From Phascolarctobacterium sp. (GTDB taxonomy: Bacteria; Bacillota; Negativicutes; Acidaminococcales; Acidaminococcaceae): DNA of 52,339 nt. The notes beneath the pieces were generated by a model, which worked only from the letters and a program-made list of their open reading frames with translations, did not search any database and was not told the origin of the DNA. Each line of letters begins with the position of its first letter. The first letter of the stretch is position 1. Shown here in pieces: positions 44,284-52,214 of the stretch. The stretch lies in NCBI GenBank assembly GCA_030523325.1, contig JAUNIS010000016.1:1-52339 (forward strand). The letters are read 5' to 3'. The translations under genes and the position numbers were made by a program.

Positions 44284-45480
44284 ATGAAAATTTCTAACCG
44301 CGTACAAAATATGTCCCTCTCCCCCATCAGAAAACTTGTTCCTTATGCTGATGCGGCAAAAGCTCAAGGCAAAAAGGTTTATCATCTAAACATTGGCCAA
44401 CCGGATATCGAGACTCCAACTCAATTTATGGATGCTATCCGTGAATACGATGCAAAAATTATCGCTTATGGTAACTCCAAGGGCGAACCCAAGCTCATCA
44501 AAGCAATTCAAAAATATTATGCAGAAAAAGGCATGAATTATGACCTTGCTGATATCTATATCACTAACGGTGGTTCTGAAGCTTTGATTCTTACCGTTAT
44601 GACTCTTTGCGATCCTGAAGACGAAATCATGGTCTTCGAACCCTTCTATGCAAACTATAATTCTTTTGCAAAAGAATTTGGTGCAAAAATGAATCCTGTT
44701 CCAACTTCCGTAGAAAACGGTTACCATCTGCCTAGCAAGGAGGAAATCGTTGCTCATATCACTCCGAACACTCGCTGCATCCTCTTGACTAACCCGGGTA
44801 ACCCTACTGGCGTTGTTTATACCCCGGAAGAACAAGACATGCTGGTTGAAATTTGTAACGAACATGATATCGTGCTCATCGCTGACGAGGTTTATCGCGA
44901 ATTCGTTTATGACGGAGCATATCGTTCCTTCGGCACCATTCCTGAAATTGCTGACCATCTTGTTATCGTTGACTCTGTATCCAAGAGATATTCTGCATGC
45001 GGCGCTCGTATTGGTTGCGTAATCTGCAAAAACAAAGATTTCAATGGCGGCATCATGAAGGCTTGCCAAACTCGTCTGTGTGTACCTGCTGTTGAACAAA
45101 TCGGCGCAGCTGCTCTCTACGAAACACCGACATCTTATCTTGACGATGTTAACAAGGAATACAAGAAACGTCGCGACACGATTGCAGCTGCTCTCGCAAA
45201 GCTTCCTGGCGTTAAAGCCTCCGATCCGAAAGGCGCTTTCTATGTAATGGTTTCCCTGCCTGTTGACGACGCTGAAAAATTTGCTATTTGGATGCTGACC
45301 GAATTCGATATCAATGGTGAGACCACTATGTTTGCTCCTGGCAACGGTTTCTACTCTACTCCTGGTATGGGTGTAAACGAATGCCGTATGGCTTACGTTC
45401 TTAAATCTGAAGACTTGGAAAAAGCTATCTACATTCTTGGTGAAGGCCTGAAGAAATATCCTGGCTACACTTTAAAATAA
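44284..45480 (+). CDS. PLP-dependent aminotransferase, class I/II (aspartate/aromatic type)
   Basis: 398 residues. The PLP lysine is K234 in SVSKRYSACGARIG; N173 (NPGNPTG), D201 and Y204 (DEVYREF) and R242 complete the cofactor pocket of fold-type I enzymes. It probably uses aspartate, alanine or aromatic amino acids; the substrate cannot be read from these motifs. Monocistronic, with AAGGAG before the ATG and a strong terminator behind. Its placement next to asparaginase and glutamine synthetase genes hints at a nitrogen-handling role, but there is no shared operon. Confidence 0.92.
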   Translation: MKISNRVQNMSLSPIRKLVPYADAAKAQGKKVYHLNIGQPDIETPTQFMDAIREYDAKIIAYGNSKGEPKLIKAIQKYYAEKGMNYDLADIYITNGGSEALILTVMTLCDPEDEIMVFEPFYANYNSFAKEFGAKMNPVPTSVENGYHLPSKEEIVAHITPNTRCILLTNPGNPTGVVYTPEEQDMLVEICNEHDIVLIADEVYREFVYDGAYRSFGTIPEIADHLVIVDSVSKRYSACGARIGCVICKNKDFNGGIMKACQTRLCVPAVEQIGAAALYETPTSYLDDVNKEYKKRRDTIAAALAKLPGVKASDPKGAFYVMVSLPVDDAEKFAIWMLTEFDINGETTMFAPGNGFYSTPGMGVNECRMAYVLKSEDLEKAIYILGEGLKKYPGYTLK

Positions 45481-45500
45481 TTAATACTAAATAAAAAATG

Positions 45501-45534
45501 AGTGCTGAGACGAAAAATCTCAGCACTTTTTTAT
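45501..45534 (+). terminator. Aminotransferase terminator
   Basis: 10-bp stem (45501-45510 with 45518-45527), 7-nt loop, TTTTTTATT tail. Confidence 0.93.
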
Positions 45535-45537
45535 TAA

Positions 45538-45819
45538 CTAAATTTTTCCCACAGACATCTTGTACAAATAGTTGAGCATCCAACCAGCAACTGTTGTATA
45601 AAACATCATCAAAAGATAACTGCCAACCAAACAGCCTTAGCCATGCAGGTGCCATTTAGAACCAGGAGCTTCGAGAGTCCTAAAGCTTTCCATGGGACTT
45701 CTTTGGCTGCCACGACCTACAGAAAATTCCATGGTCAACAGAGGAACGCCTATGCCGATAGCTGATGCGGCAGATAACATTATAAAGCCTAACCGTGATT
45801 GCAGCTTTTCTCTTTGCAT
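45538..45819 (-). pseudogene. Decayed neurotransmitter:sodium symporter (SNF/NSS family) gene
   Basis: From an ATG at 45819 after GGAGG the frame reads REKLQSRLGFIMLSAASAIGIG, the NSS first-helix start (15 and 7 residues shown in parts: REKLQSRLGFIML, SAASAIGIG). It then jumps directly to VPLLTMEFSVGRGSQRSPM, so about 30 codons covering the NVWKFPY region are missing in frame. After SKWHLHG comes an in-frame TAA (45637-45639), then the same frame continues GSYLLMMFYTTVAGWMLNYL before stopping at 45538. The remaining ~370 codons of the gene are absent. The product could not be a transporter. Confidence 0.85.
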
Positions 45820-45849
45820 ACTAGCCTCCAAAGAATAATTAACGTTTTG

Positions 45850-45878
45850 ATTGTATCAAAAATCATCCGGTTAAGCAA
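45850..45878 (-). promoter_or_regulatory. Intact promoter of the decayed symporter gene
   Basis: Minus strand: TTGCTT at 45873-45878, 17 bp, TACAAT at 45850-45855 with an extended TG. It survives although the gene is broken. Confidence 0.7.
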
Positions 45879-45906
45879 GAAAGCTCGGGGAAGCAACTCC
45901 CCGAGC
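45874..45906 (-). terminator. Terminator of the DUF362 lipoprotein gene
   Basis: 8-bp GC-rich stem (45883-45890 with 45899-45906), then TTTCTTG on the minus strand. Confidence 0.8.
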
Positions 45907-45917
45907 CTTATTTATTA

Positions 45918-46964
45918 TTATTTAACTTCTACAAGCTTATAGTATTTCTTGCCCATATTTAAATTAGCCATATGAGTCAATTGATGAAGGCCCTTACGAC
46001 TTTCAATGCGGTTAATGAGATCATGCTTCTTCGCATGCTCGCTGTTATAAACTAAGTCTACTGAAGCTTGGTCGATAGCCAGAATATCGGTAGATGCCAG
46101 AATACCGATATCGCCAATAGTCGGTTCAGGTGCACTGGTACCTTCGCAGTCACAACCTATGGACATACGACGCAGGACGTTGACGAAAGTAATTTTCTTA
46201 CCGAAATGATCTACAGTTGCCTTGGAGGATTCCGTCATACGTTCCATAAACGGTTCTTGGGAAATAGACCATTGACCGCCGGTAAATGGTCCATCAGCCT
46301 TCAAATCACCGCTATGAATCAAACCTTTACCGATGCGACCATCTGCACAACCGATACCAATATTTTTGTTAGAGCCACCGAAGCCTCCCATGGTATGGCC
46401 TTTAAAGTGAGTCAATACAACCAGGGAATCATAATCAAGGATACCTTTGCCCATGGACATTTCTTTAAAATGTTTACCGCCTTTAACTGGAAGCATAGCG
46501 GTTCCAAATTCGTCCATAATATCTACAGGACAGAATGTCCAACCATTAACCTGCAAGGTTTCACGATGTTGCTCGGTGGTATAACGATCGCCACCATAGT
46601 AAGTATTAGTTTCAACAATTTTACTGTTGGGAATATTCGCTTGCACTTGTTTAACCCAAGCACTAGGAATAATATTGGGACCATTTTTTTCGCCAGTGTG
46701 AAGTTTAATTGCAATTTTACCAGAAATATCTTTATTCACTAATTTATACATTTTTTCCAAATGAGCAGCATCCAGTGTTTTTGTGAAATAAACAATGGCA
46801 GCATCTTCTTTGGAATCTTCAGCCACACGAACAGAACCAACGACGGGTGCTTGAGGAAATTTAGTATTGGCTGAAGCTTTAGCAGTTTGTTTTGGTGCAG
46901 CTGCACAACCTGCAGTCAATAGCATGGTTAATGCTACAGAAATTGCTAAGAAAGATTTTTTCAT
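45918..46964 (-). CDS. DUF362-domain lipoprotein
   Basis: 348 residues. A lipoprotein signal peptide with lipobox LTAGC (C20) and an Ala/Thr/Lys linker to about 38, then a DUF362 domain with VYFTKTLD, IKLHTGEKNG, NTYYGGDRYTTEQHR, GHTMGGFGGSNKNIGIGCA and GCDCEGTSAPEPTIGDIGIL. DUF362 proteins are usually cytosolic and often fused to ferredoxins; here no CxxCxxC ferredoxin is present and the domain is exported and lipid-anchored. Conserved Cys and His residues could bind a metal or cluster. Function unknown. The promoter looks MerR-controlled. Confidence 0.88.
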   Translation of the reverse strand: MKKSFLAISVALTMLLTAGCAAAPKQTAKASANTKFPQAPVVGSVRVAEDSKEDAAIVYFTKTLDAAHLEKMYKLVNKDISGKIAIKLHTGEKNGPNIIPSAWVKQVQANIPNSKIVETNTYYGGDRYTTEQHRETLQVNGWTFCPVDIMDEFGTAMLPVKGGKHFKEMSMGKGILDYDSLVVLTHFKGHTMGGFGGSNKNIGIGCADGRIGKGLIHSGDLKADGPFTGGQWSISQEPFMERMTESSKATVDHFGKKITFVNVLRRMSIGCDCEGTSAPEPTIGDIGILASTDILAIDQASVDLVYNSEHAKKHDLINRIESRKGLHQLTHMANLNMGKKYYKLVEVK

Positions 46965-46997
46965 ACAATTACCTCCATTGATTTAACTTGTAAATTT

Positions 46998-47028
46998 ATT
47001 ATAAGTTATGGAGTGAACTCCAAGTCAA
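46998..47028 (-). promoter_or_regulatory. MerR-type promoter with 19-bp spacer and dyad
   Basis: Minus strand: TTGACT at 47023-47028, a 19-bp spacer, TATAAT at 46998-47003. Inside the spacer lies the perfect dyad TGGAGT-TC-ACTCCA (47009-47022). An over-long spacer holding a dyad is the signature of promoters activated by MerR-family regulators through DNA twisting. The regulator gene is not in the window. Confidence 0.8.
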
Positions 47029-47033
47029 GCAAG

Positions 47034-47072
47034 AAATTTAAAAATGTGACTGACCATTTGTAAATGAACAGC
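47034..47072 (-). terminator. Asparaginase terminator
   Basis: Interrupted hairpin with arms at 47047-47051 / 47068-47072 plus a CATTT/AAATG inner stem, followed by ACATTTTTAAATTT on the minus strand. Confidence 0.65.
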
Positions 47073-47091
47073 CATATTTTATTTCGATTAT

Positions 47092-48024
47092 TTAATTTGC
47101 CAAGTCCCACATGAGTTTGGCGTAAGAATATTCTATAGTATCATTGCCAGCACTCTCGGCCCCAAGTTTTTTAGCTAGGCTGCCGATTGGATAAGTATCG
47201 AGATGAACGCCATCATAGACGCATTGAGTTGCACAGACAACCTTTACCCCCGCTTGAATAGTTTTTTCGAGAGCGAAAAGCCAATTATTTTCTGCATTGG
47301 GAACGCCGCCTGCACCGAAGCTTTCTATAATTAAACCCTTGTAACCTTGCGCAACATAATAATCAAGCACATCGCTTGTAAGTCCGGGCATAAGTTTAAT
47401 AACTGCAACTTTTTCTTCTAAATTAGTATGAATAACAAACTTTCCTGCAGGAGATTTTTTTAAAGCATCCTCTGACCAAACAATTTCTCCTTCGTCATAA
47501 ATACCCAAAGGCTGACGATTGATGCTAAAGAAACCTGCAAAATTTTGACTGCACATTTTTTTTGCACACGAACCAGCGATGACAAGCTTATCGAAGGCAA
47601 GCATTACTCCGGGAACATCGCTAGCAGCAGCTTTGAAAGCAAGTAGAATATTATTAGGGGCATCGCTTGCTGCTGTGCCAATTGGCAATTGTGCACCTGT
47701 TAAAACAATTGGTTTAGCTGAATTCTGAATTATTATGGATAAAGCAGCCGCGCTGTAAGCCATTGTGTCGGTGCCGTGAGTAATAACAAAGCCGTCATAA
47801 GCCTCGTAATTTTCTGCAATAGTCACCGCCATTTGTTGCCAGTGACGAGGAGAAAGATTGCTGCTGTCTAAATTTAAAATTTCCTTGCACTCTATTGCGC
47901 ATAAATTAGCGAGACCACTCACCATCTTGCACATAGTTTGTCCATCTAAGGCAGGAACTAAGCCATCCGGTCCCGGAACACTTGCGATGGTTCCTCCCGT
48001 GCCGATCATCAAAATTTTTTTCAT
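47092..48024 (-). CDS. L-asparaginase (type I, cytosolic)
   Basis: 310 residues from the ATG at 48024, after AAGGAG; the frame extends 24 codons upstream without support. Catalytic residues are T12 in GTGGTIAS and T85-D86 in THGTDTMAYSA, with S54-S55 (DSSNLS) in the substrate pocket. There is no signal peptide, so the product should be cytosolic. It hydrolyses asparagine to aspartate and ammonia. Monocistronic. Confidence 0.93.
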   Translation of the reverse strand: MKKILMIGTGGTIASVPGPDGLVPALDGQTMCKMVSGLANLCAIECKEILNLDSSNLSPRHWQQMAVTIAENYEAYDGFVITHGTDTMAYSAAALSIIIQNSAKPIVLTGAQLPIGTAASDAPNNILLAFKAAASDVPGVMLAFDKLVIAGSCAKKMCSQNFAGFFSINRQPLGIYDEGEIVWSEDALKKSPAGKFVIHTNLEEKVAVIKLMPGLTSDVLDYYVAQGYKGLIIESFGAGGVPNAENNWLFALEKTIQAGVKVVCATQCVYDGVHLDTYPIGSLAKKLGAESAGNDTIEYSYAKLMWDLAN

Positions 48025-48115
48025 AATAAACTCCTTAAAGCTTTTTTCATTACAAATTCTACACGAGATAAGCTCAGAGTGCAAGCAATCCAACAAATTT
48101 TTAAAACTAAAGGCA

Positions 48116-48150
48116 AATAAAAAACGGACCGAAGCAAAATCTCCAGTCCG
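48116..48150 (-). terminator. Terminator of the 72-residue protein gene
   Basis: CGGAC/GTCCG stem (48125-48129 with 48146-48150) with inner pairing, followed by TTTTTTATTTG on the minus strand. The gene's stop is at 48186. Confidence 0.75.
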
Positions 48151-48185
48151 CCTGATTTAATTTACAAAGAATAGCTTAGAAAAAA

Positions 48186-48404
48186 TTATTCAGCAACCCA
48201 TAAACCCTTTGCATCTTTTTTATAACCGGCCATTTGAATTGCTAAAGCAGCCATAACTTTTGTTTCGTCCTTGATTTGTACGTTCAATTCTTCTGCTCTG
48301 ATAAAATCGTCATGACACATCTCGCTTGCTTTCTTGCTAGTAATCATTACATACTCGTTTTGCATATCGCTTAGTTTTTTAGCTTCCGCTTTGAATTCAT
48401 CCAT
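48186..48404 (-). CDS. Small uncharacterised helical protein
   Basis: 72 residues, not recognised. Highly charged and predicted helical for most of its length (KAEAKKLSDMQNEYVMITS, then a stretch rich in Glu/Lys), with a single Cys in SEMCHDDF and an end AGYKKDAKGLWVAE. No signal peptide or membrane helix. It has its own extended -10 promoter, a strong GAGGAG ribosome site and a terminator, so it is a real, probably well-expressed gene. Convergent or divergent partners give no functional hint. Confidence 0.75.
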   Translation of the reverse strand: MDEFKAEAKKLSDMQNEYVMITSKKASEMCHDDFIRAEELNVQIKDETKVMAALAIQMAGYKKDAKGLWVAE

Positions 48405-48509
48405 GTTATACTCTCCTCTTCGTTTTTATTCGCTTTACGTAGATAAATTTTCTCGTCCACGTCTTGCAAATTTTACAATAAACCTTCGCAGTTTATTTAT
48501 AATACCAAC

Positions 48510-48515
48510 ATTATA
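48510..48515 (-). promoter_or_regulatory. Promoter of the 72-residue protein gene
   Basis: Minus strand TGATATAAT (extended -10) with TGGACC 17 bp upstream; leader of about 100 nt. Confidence 0.65.
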
Positions 48516-48574
48516 TCAAAGTAAAAACGTTCGGTCCACAATTGTTTAAACTTTTCTTGGGAAAGTTTATATGA

Positions 48575-48620
48575 CAAATTAAAAACCCTTGGCTTTACTT
48601 AAAAGTGAAACCAAGGGTTT
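48575..48620 (-). terminator. rplJL operon terminator
   Basis: 10-bp stem AAACCCTTGG/CCAAGGGTTT (48583-48592 with 48611-48620) extended by ACTT/AAGT pairing, with a TTAATTT tail. Small hairpins between it and rplL (about 48627-48661) are of unknown use. Confidence 0.85.
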
Positions 48621-48667
48621 AATTGCGTAGTGAGAACTACACGAAGCTACTAGCGTAGCAAGTTAAA

Positions 48668-49036
48668 TTATTTAACTTCGATGGTAGCGCCAGCTTCTTC
48701 GAGTTTAGCTTTGAGAGCTTCAGCATCAGCTTTGGAGATTTTTTCTTTGATTGCTTTAGGAGCATTGTCAACGAGTTCTTTAGCTTCTTTCAGGCCAAGA
48801 CCAGTAGCTTCGCGAACAGCTTTGATAACAGCGATTTTAGCGGAACCAGCGGAAGTAAGAACTACGTCGAATTCGGTTTGTTCAGCAGCTTCAGCAGCAG
48901 CAGCGGGTGCAGCAGCAGCAACAGCTACAGGTGCAGCAGCGGATACGCCAAATTTGTCTTCCAGAGCTTTTACGAGTTCAGAGAGTTCGAGTACGGTCAT
49001 TTGTTCAATAGCTTCGATGATTTGATCTTTATTCAT
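48668..49036 (-). CDS. rplL: 50S ribosomal protein bL7/L12
   Basis: 122 residues from the ATG at 49036 ([18 protein letters not shown]); an ATG at 49051 is part of the GGAGG ribosome site. The N-terminal dimerisation helix pair, an Ala-rich hinge (about 37-52) and the C-terminal factor-binding domain with [20 protein letters not shown] are complete. It recruits GTPase factors to the ribosome. Last gene of the rplJL unit. Confidence 0.98.
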   Translation of the reverse strand: MNKDQIIEAIEQMTVLELSELVKALEDKFGVSAAAPVAVAAAAPAAAAEAAEQTEFDVVLTSAGSAKIAVIKAVREATGLGLKEAKELVDNAPKAIKEKISKADAEALKAKLEEAGATIEVK

Positions 49037-49107
49037 TGTAATTTCCTCCATAATTTAGAAATAAATTTTAATTTAATATTATGCTGCATCTCGCAGCAAG
49101 CTTACAA

Positions 49108-49635
49108 TTAAGCAGACTCTTTTGCTTTGCGTACAGCATCGATTGCATATACAACTTTGCGGATAGAACCTTGAAGAACATTGACAAAACCTGCGATAGG
49201 TGCATTCATGCTGCCCAACAGTTTTGCAACCAGAACTTCTTTCGGGGGCAGAGCTGCCAGAGCTTTAACTTCTTCAGCACTGATTACTTTGCCATCGAGA
49301 ATGCCAACTTTAACTTTGAGTTCTTTGTTGGTTTTTGCGAAATCGCAAATAATTTTAGCAACTGCAACAGGATCTTCCGGGGAAATAGCGATAGCGGTGT
49401 TTTTCTCCAGGGAAGGTTCCAGGCCTTCGATACCAGCTTCTTGTGCAGCAATACGAAGCAGGGTATTTTTAACTACGATATATTTAATACCAGCTTTACG
49501 CATTTCAACACGGAATTTGGTGTCTTGTGCAACAGTCAAACCACAGAAGTCAACTAATACGGTTGCTTTAGAATTGGTAATCAACTCTTTGATTTCAGCA
49601 ATCTTAGCGACTTTTTCAGGTCTAATTACTGCCAT
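49108..49635 (-). CDS. rplJ: 50S ribosomal protein uL10
   Basis: 175 residues. N-terminal rRNA-binding domain with RPEKVAKIAEIKELI and FRVEMRKAGIKYIVVKNTLLRIA (in parts: FRVEMRKAGI, VKNTLLRIA), and a C-terminal helix that binds L12 dimers. It anchors the stalk and represses its own mRNA by binding the leader just upstream. AAGGAGG precedes the ATG. Confidence 0.98.
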   Translation of the reverse strand: MAVIRPEKVAKIAEIKELITNSKATVLVDFCGLTVAQDTKFRVEMRKAGIKYIVVKNTLLRIAAQEAGIEGLEPSLEKNTAIAISPEDPVAVAKIICDFAKTNKELKVKVGILDGKVISAEEVKALAALPPKEVLVAKLLGSMNAPIAGFVNVLQGSIRKVVYAIDAVRKAKESA

Positions 49636-49672
49636 TTGTGTGTACCTCCTTCTTTTGATATTAATTTATTAA

Positions 49673-49800
49673 ATCAAAAAGACCTCTCGGCCGTAGCCGG
49701 AGGTCGGAAGTCAGATTTATCTTCACGCTCCAGCCTCGGCAGGCGATTAAACTTACGCCAAACGGCACCTACTGTCTATGGCCCGATTATCTTCTGATTT
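49673..49800 (-). promoter_or_regulatory. L10 leader of rplJ-rplL
   Basis: The minus strand between rplA and rplJ carries the L10-leader pattern, a large imperfect hairpin region followed by a terminator (GACCTC...GAGGTC, 49681-49705) and TTTTTGATTT. Binding of the L10(L12)4 complex is known to favour termination in Firmicutes. Confidence 0.88.
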
Positions 49801-49831
49801 AGTAAAATGAAAAACTATAATTGACTGCGAA

Positions 49832-50524
49832 TTATTTATCGCTAGTTGCTTTCAATACGTCAACCGGTACGCCAGGGCCCATGGTAGTGGACAAGGTGAT
49901 GGTCTTCATGTATTGACCTTTAGCTCCGGAAGGTTTAACTTTAACCAGAGTTTCGGAAAGAGCAATATAGTTTTCAAGAAGTTGCTCGTCAGTAAAAGAA
50001 ACTTTACCAATCGGGCATTGTACGTTACCAGCTTTGTCGGTACGATATTGAATCTTACCAGCTTTGGATTCTTTAATTGCTTTAGTTACATCCATGGTAA
50101 CGGTACCAACCTTCGGGTTCGGCATCAAACCACGAGGGCCAAGAATTTTACCAATACGTCCAACAAGACCCATCATGTCGGGGGTTGCGATAGCGATATC
50201 GAAATCCATCCAACCTTCTTTAATCTTGTTAACGAGTTCTTCGCCGCCTACGAAATCTGCGCCAGCAGCTTCAGCTTCAGCAACTTTAGGTCCTTTGCAG
50301 AATACCAAAACAGTTTTGGATTTGCCAGTACCATGGGGAAGAACCATTGCACCACGAACTTGTTGGTCGGGGTACTTAGGGTTAACGCCCAGACGGAATG
50401 CAACTTCAACAGTTGCATCAAATTTTACGGTAGCGGTTTTCTTAACCAGCTCTACTGCTTCCTTCGGAGAGTAGAATTTGCCTGCTTCGATTAATTTCAA
50501 AGCGTCATCGTACTTTTTACCCAT
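49832..50524 (-). CDS. rplA: 50S ribosomal protein uL1
   Basis: 230 residues, normal length, opening [13 protein letters not shown], with the [20 protein letters not shown] block of the 23S/mRNA-binding surface. It forms the mobile L1 stalk that handles E-site tRNA and represses its own operon. A GGAGG site precedes the ATG; rplK is 69 bp upstream. Confidence 0.98.
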   Translation of the reverse strand: MGKKYDDALKLIEAGKFYSPKEAVELVKKTATVKFDATVEVAFRLGVNPKYPDQQVRGAMVLPHGTGKSKTVLVFCKGPKVAEAEAAGADFVGGEELVNKIKEGWMDFDIAIATPDMMGLVGRIGKILGPRGLMPNPKVGTVTMDVTKAIKESKAGKIQYRTDKAGNVQCPIGKVSFTDEQLLENYIALSETLVKVKPSGAKGQYMKTITLSTTMGPGVPVDVLKATSDK

Positions 50525-50593
50525 TTACATAAACCTCCTAGGTGGTATTAACGGCATCCTTGCCTCCCACTCAATTAAGAAAACTGCTTAGAA

Positions 50594-51019
50594 TCAGTCT
50601 TCAACTACGATACCCATGCTACGTGCAGTACCTTCTACCATTCTCATAGCAGCTTCTACAGATGCAGCATTAAGGTCAGCCATTTTGCTTTCTGCGATTT
50701 CGCGAACTTTATCACGTTTGATGGTTGCAACTTTCTTACGGTTAGGTTCACCGGAAGCAGTTTCAATACCTGCAGCTTTCTTCAAAAGAACAGCAGCGGG
50801 AGGGGTCTTAGTGATAAAAGTAAAGGAACGATCTTCATACACAGTAATTTCAACAGGAATGATTAAGCCAACTTGTTGAGCAGTACGTGCATTAAAGTCC
50901 TTTACGAAAGCCATAATGTTTACACCAGCTTGGCCCAAAGCAGGACCTACCGGAGGAGCCGGAGTAGCTTTAGCAGCCGGCACTTGCAATTTTACCATCT
51001 TAACGACTTTTTTCGGCAT
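50594..51019 (-). CDS. rplK: 50S ribosomal protein uL11
   Basis: 141 residues. The N-terminal thiostrepton-region domain has the Pro-rich [20 protein letters not shown] segment (20 residues), and the C-terminal rRNA-binding domain ends [11 protein letters not shown]. It forms the base of the GTPase-associated centre. GGAGG precedes the ATG, 26 bp after nusG. Confidence 0.98.
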   Translation of the reverse strand: MPKKVVKMVKLQVPAAKATPAPPVGPALGQAGVNIMAFVKDFNARTAQQVGLIIPVEITVYEDRSFTFITKTPPAAVLLKKAAGIETASGEPNRKKVATIKRDKVREIAESKMADLNAASVEAAMRMVEGTARSMGIVVED

Positions 51020-51045
51020 TCATTACACCTCCTTACGTTAAAATT

Positions 51046-51618
51046 TTAAATTTCTTCAACTTGTGTAAAATCAACATCGGTAGGAGTTACACGGCCGAAT
51101 GCTTCAAGAAGAACGCGCAAGGTACCCTTGCCTTCGTTAATTGCATCGACTGTACCTTCTCTGCCTGTAAAAGCACCGTCGGTAATACGTACAACTTGAC
51201 CGAGTTGAATATCAATTTTAGGACGAACAACTTCTTGCTTCTTTTCTTCAGGTAAGAATTTCAGAATTTCTTCGTCAGTTAAAGGGATAGGAATATTTCC
51301 GGAACCAACAAAACCAGTAACGCCCGGAGTATTACGAACTGCATACCAATTACGATCGTTGACAATCATGTCAAGAAATACATAACCAGGGAACAATTTA
51401 CGTTCAACAGTAACCCTTTCAGTAGTAGTTACACCCTTACGAGTAACCTCTTTCTCTTCACGAACTGTTTCCATAGGTACTTTAATACTGAAGATTTCAT
51501 TTTCCATGCCCATGGATTGAACTTTACGTTCCAGGTTCGCGCATACTTTGTTCTCATATCCGGAATAGGTATGAATTACATACCAATGTCTTCCTTGATT
51601 AACTTGCTTCTCTTCCAT
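51046..51618 (-). CDS. nusG: Transcription elongation/antitermination factor NusG
   Basis: 190 residues. NGN domain (about 10-120) with HWYVIHTYSGYENKV and KLFPGYVFLDM, KOW domain (about 138-190) with LGQVVRITDGAFTGREGTVD. It binds RNA polymerase and couples it to the ribosome or to Rho. The ribosome site AAGGAGG (51648-51654) lies 29 nt from the ATG, with a hairpin between them. There is no alternative start in frame. secE lies 51 bp upstream. Confidence 0.97.
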   Translation of the reverse strand: MEEKQVNQGRHWYVIHTYSGYENKVCANLERKVQSMGMENEIFSIKVPMETVREEKEVTRKGVTTTERVTVERKLFPGYVFLDMIVNDRNWYAVRNTPGVTGFVGSGNIPIPLTDEEILKFLPEEKKQEVVRPKIDIQLGQVVRITDGAFTGREGTVDAINEGKGTLRVLLEAFGRVTPTDVDFTQVEEI

Positions 51619-51626
51619 TTTAAAGT

Positions 51627-51654
51627 GGAAAGCTACGCTTCCCCTACCCTCCTT
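51627..51654 (-). promoter_or_regulatory. Ribosome binding site set apart by a hairpin (nusG)
   Basis: Between AAGGAGG (51648-51654) and the nusG ATG lies GGAAGC-GTA-GCTTTCC (51627-51642), a 6-bp stem with one bulged T. Folding would shorten the gap from 29 to about 13 nt. A competing TTCCA/TGGAA pairing would cover the ATG. Confidence 0.4.
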
Positions 51655-51669
51655 AAGCTTCTCAACAAA

Positions 51670-51894
51670 TTATCGTAATAACATGCCAAACAAAATGCTA
51701 AAGATTGAATCGATAATCCAGATCAATCCCGCACAAAGTATAACTGCAATAAGCACTACGATAGTATTGGAAATGAGTTCTTGCTTAGTAGGCCAGGTAA
51801 CCTTTTTTAATTCTACCTTGGTCTCACGTAAAAATTCTACTACACCGGTAGATGTAGATTCCTTTTCACTGCCAGTAGATTCTGGAACTGCCAT
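51670..51894 (-). CDS. secE: Preprotein translocase subunit SecE
   Basis: 74 residues with the amphipathic helix FLRETKVELKKVTWPTKQEL and one membrane helix (about 44-64). SecE clamps SecY in the translocon. It sits in the conserved rpmG-secE-nusG order; the short single-helix form is the usual Firmicute type. Confidence 0.96.
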   Translation of the reverse strand: MAVPESTGSEKESTSTGVVEFLRETKVELKKVTWPTKQELISNTIVVLIAVILCAGLIWIIDSIFSILFGMLLR

Positions 51895-51939
51895 TCTTTC
51901 ACATCCTCACTATAGACCTACGCATTCACAAAAGAAAAA

Positions 51940-52089
51940 TTACTTGGTTTCTTTGTGCAGAGTGTGTTTTTTGCAGAACTTGCAATATTTGTTAATCTCG
52001 ATACGATCGGGATCGTTCTTTTTATTCTTGTTAGTTTGGTAATTTCTTTGCTTGCATTCAGTGCATGCCAAAGTAATAAGATTACGCAT
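51940..52089 (-). CDS. rpmG: 50S ribosomal protein bL33, zinc-binding form
   Basis: 49 residues, read directly: starts [17 protein letters not shown] and ends [17 protein letters not shown]9/C12 and C36/C39 form the zinc ribbon of the C+ paralogue. First gene of the rpmG-secE-nusG-rplK-rplA operon, with a GAGGTG site before the ATG. Confidence 0.97.
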   Translation of the reverse strand: MRNLITLACTECKQRNYQTNKNKKNDPDRIEINKYCKFCKKHTLHKETK

Positions 52090-52144
52090 TATTTACACCT
52101 CGCTTACATATAAAATAAGGCTAATCACAAATTGTCGCTACAAT

Positions 52145-52173
52145 AGATTAACACAACAAGTCTATCGTGTCAA
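52145..52173 (-). promoter_or_regulatory. rpmG-secE-nusG operon promoter
   Basis: Minus strand: TTGACA at 52168-52173, exactly 17 bp, TAATCT at 52145-52150. Confidence 0.82.
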
Positions 52174-52214
52174 CAATTATTATTTTTTTTGTTAAAAAAT
52201 TTACGAAATTACAA

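Noticed and set aside
44386..45099. 237-codon minus-strand ORF
   Set aside because: It is antisense to the aminotransferase gene in a mirror frame, with no ribosome site or family resemblance.
45425..45655. 76-codon minus-strand ORF as a gene
   Set aside because: It is a different frame over the symporter remnant and the aminotransferase terminator; the family match is in the frame that contains the stop at 45637.
48025..48096. 24-residue N-terminal extension of asparaginase
   Set aside because: AAGGAG lies just before the inner ATG and the family begins with KKILMIGTGGTIA.
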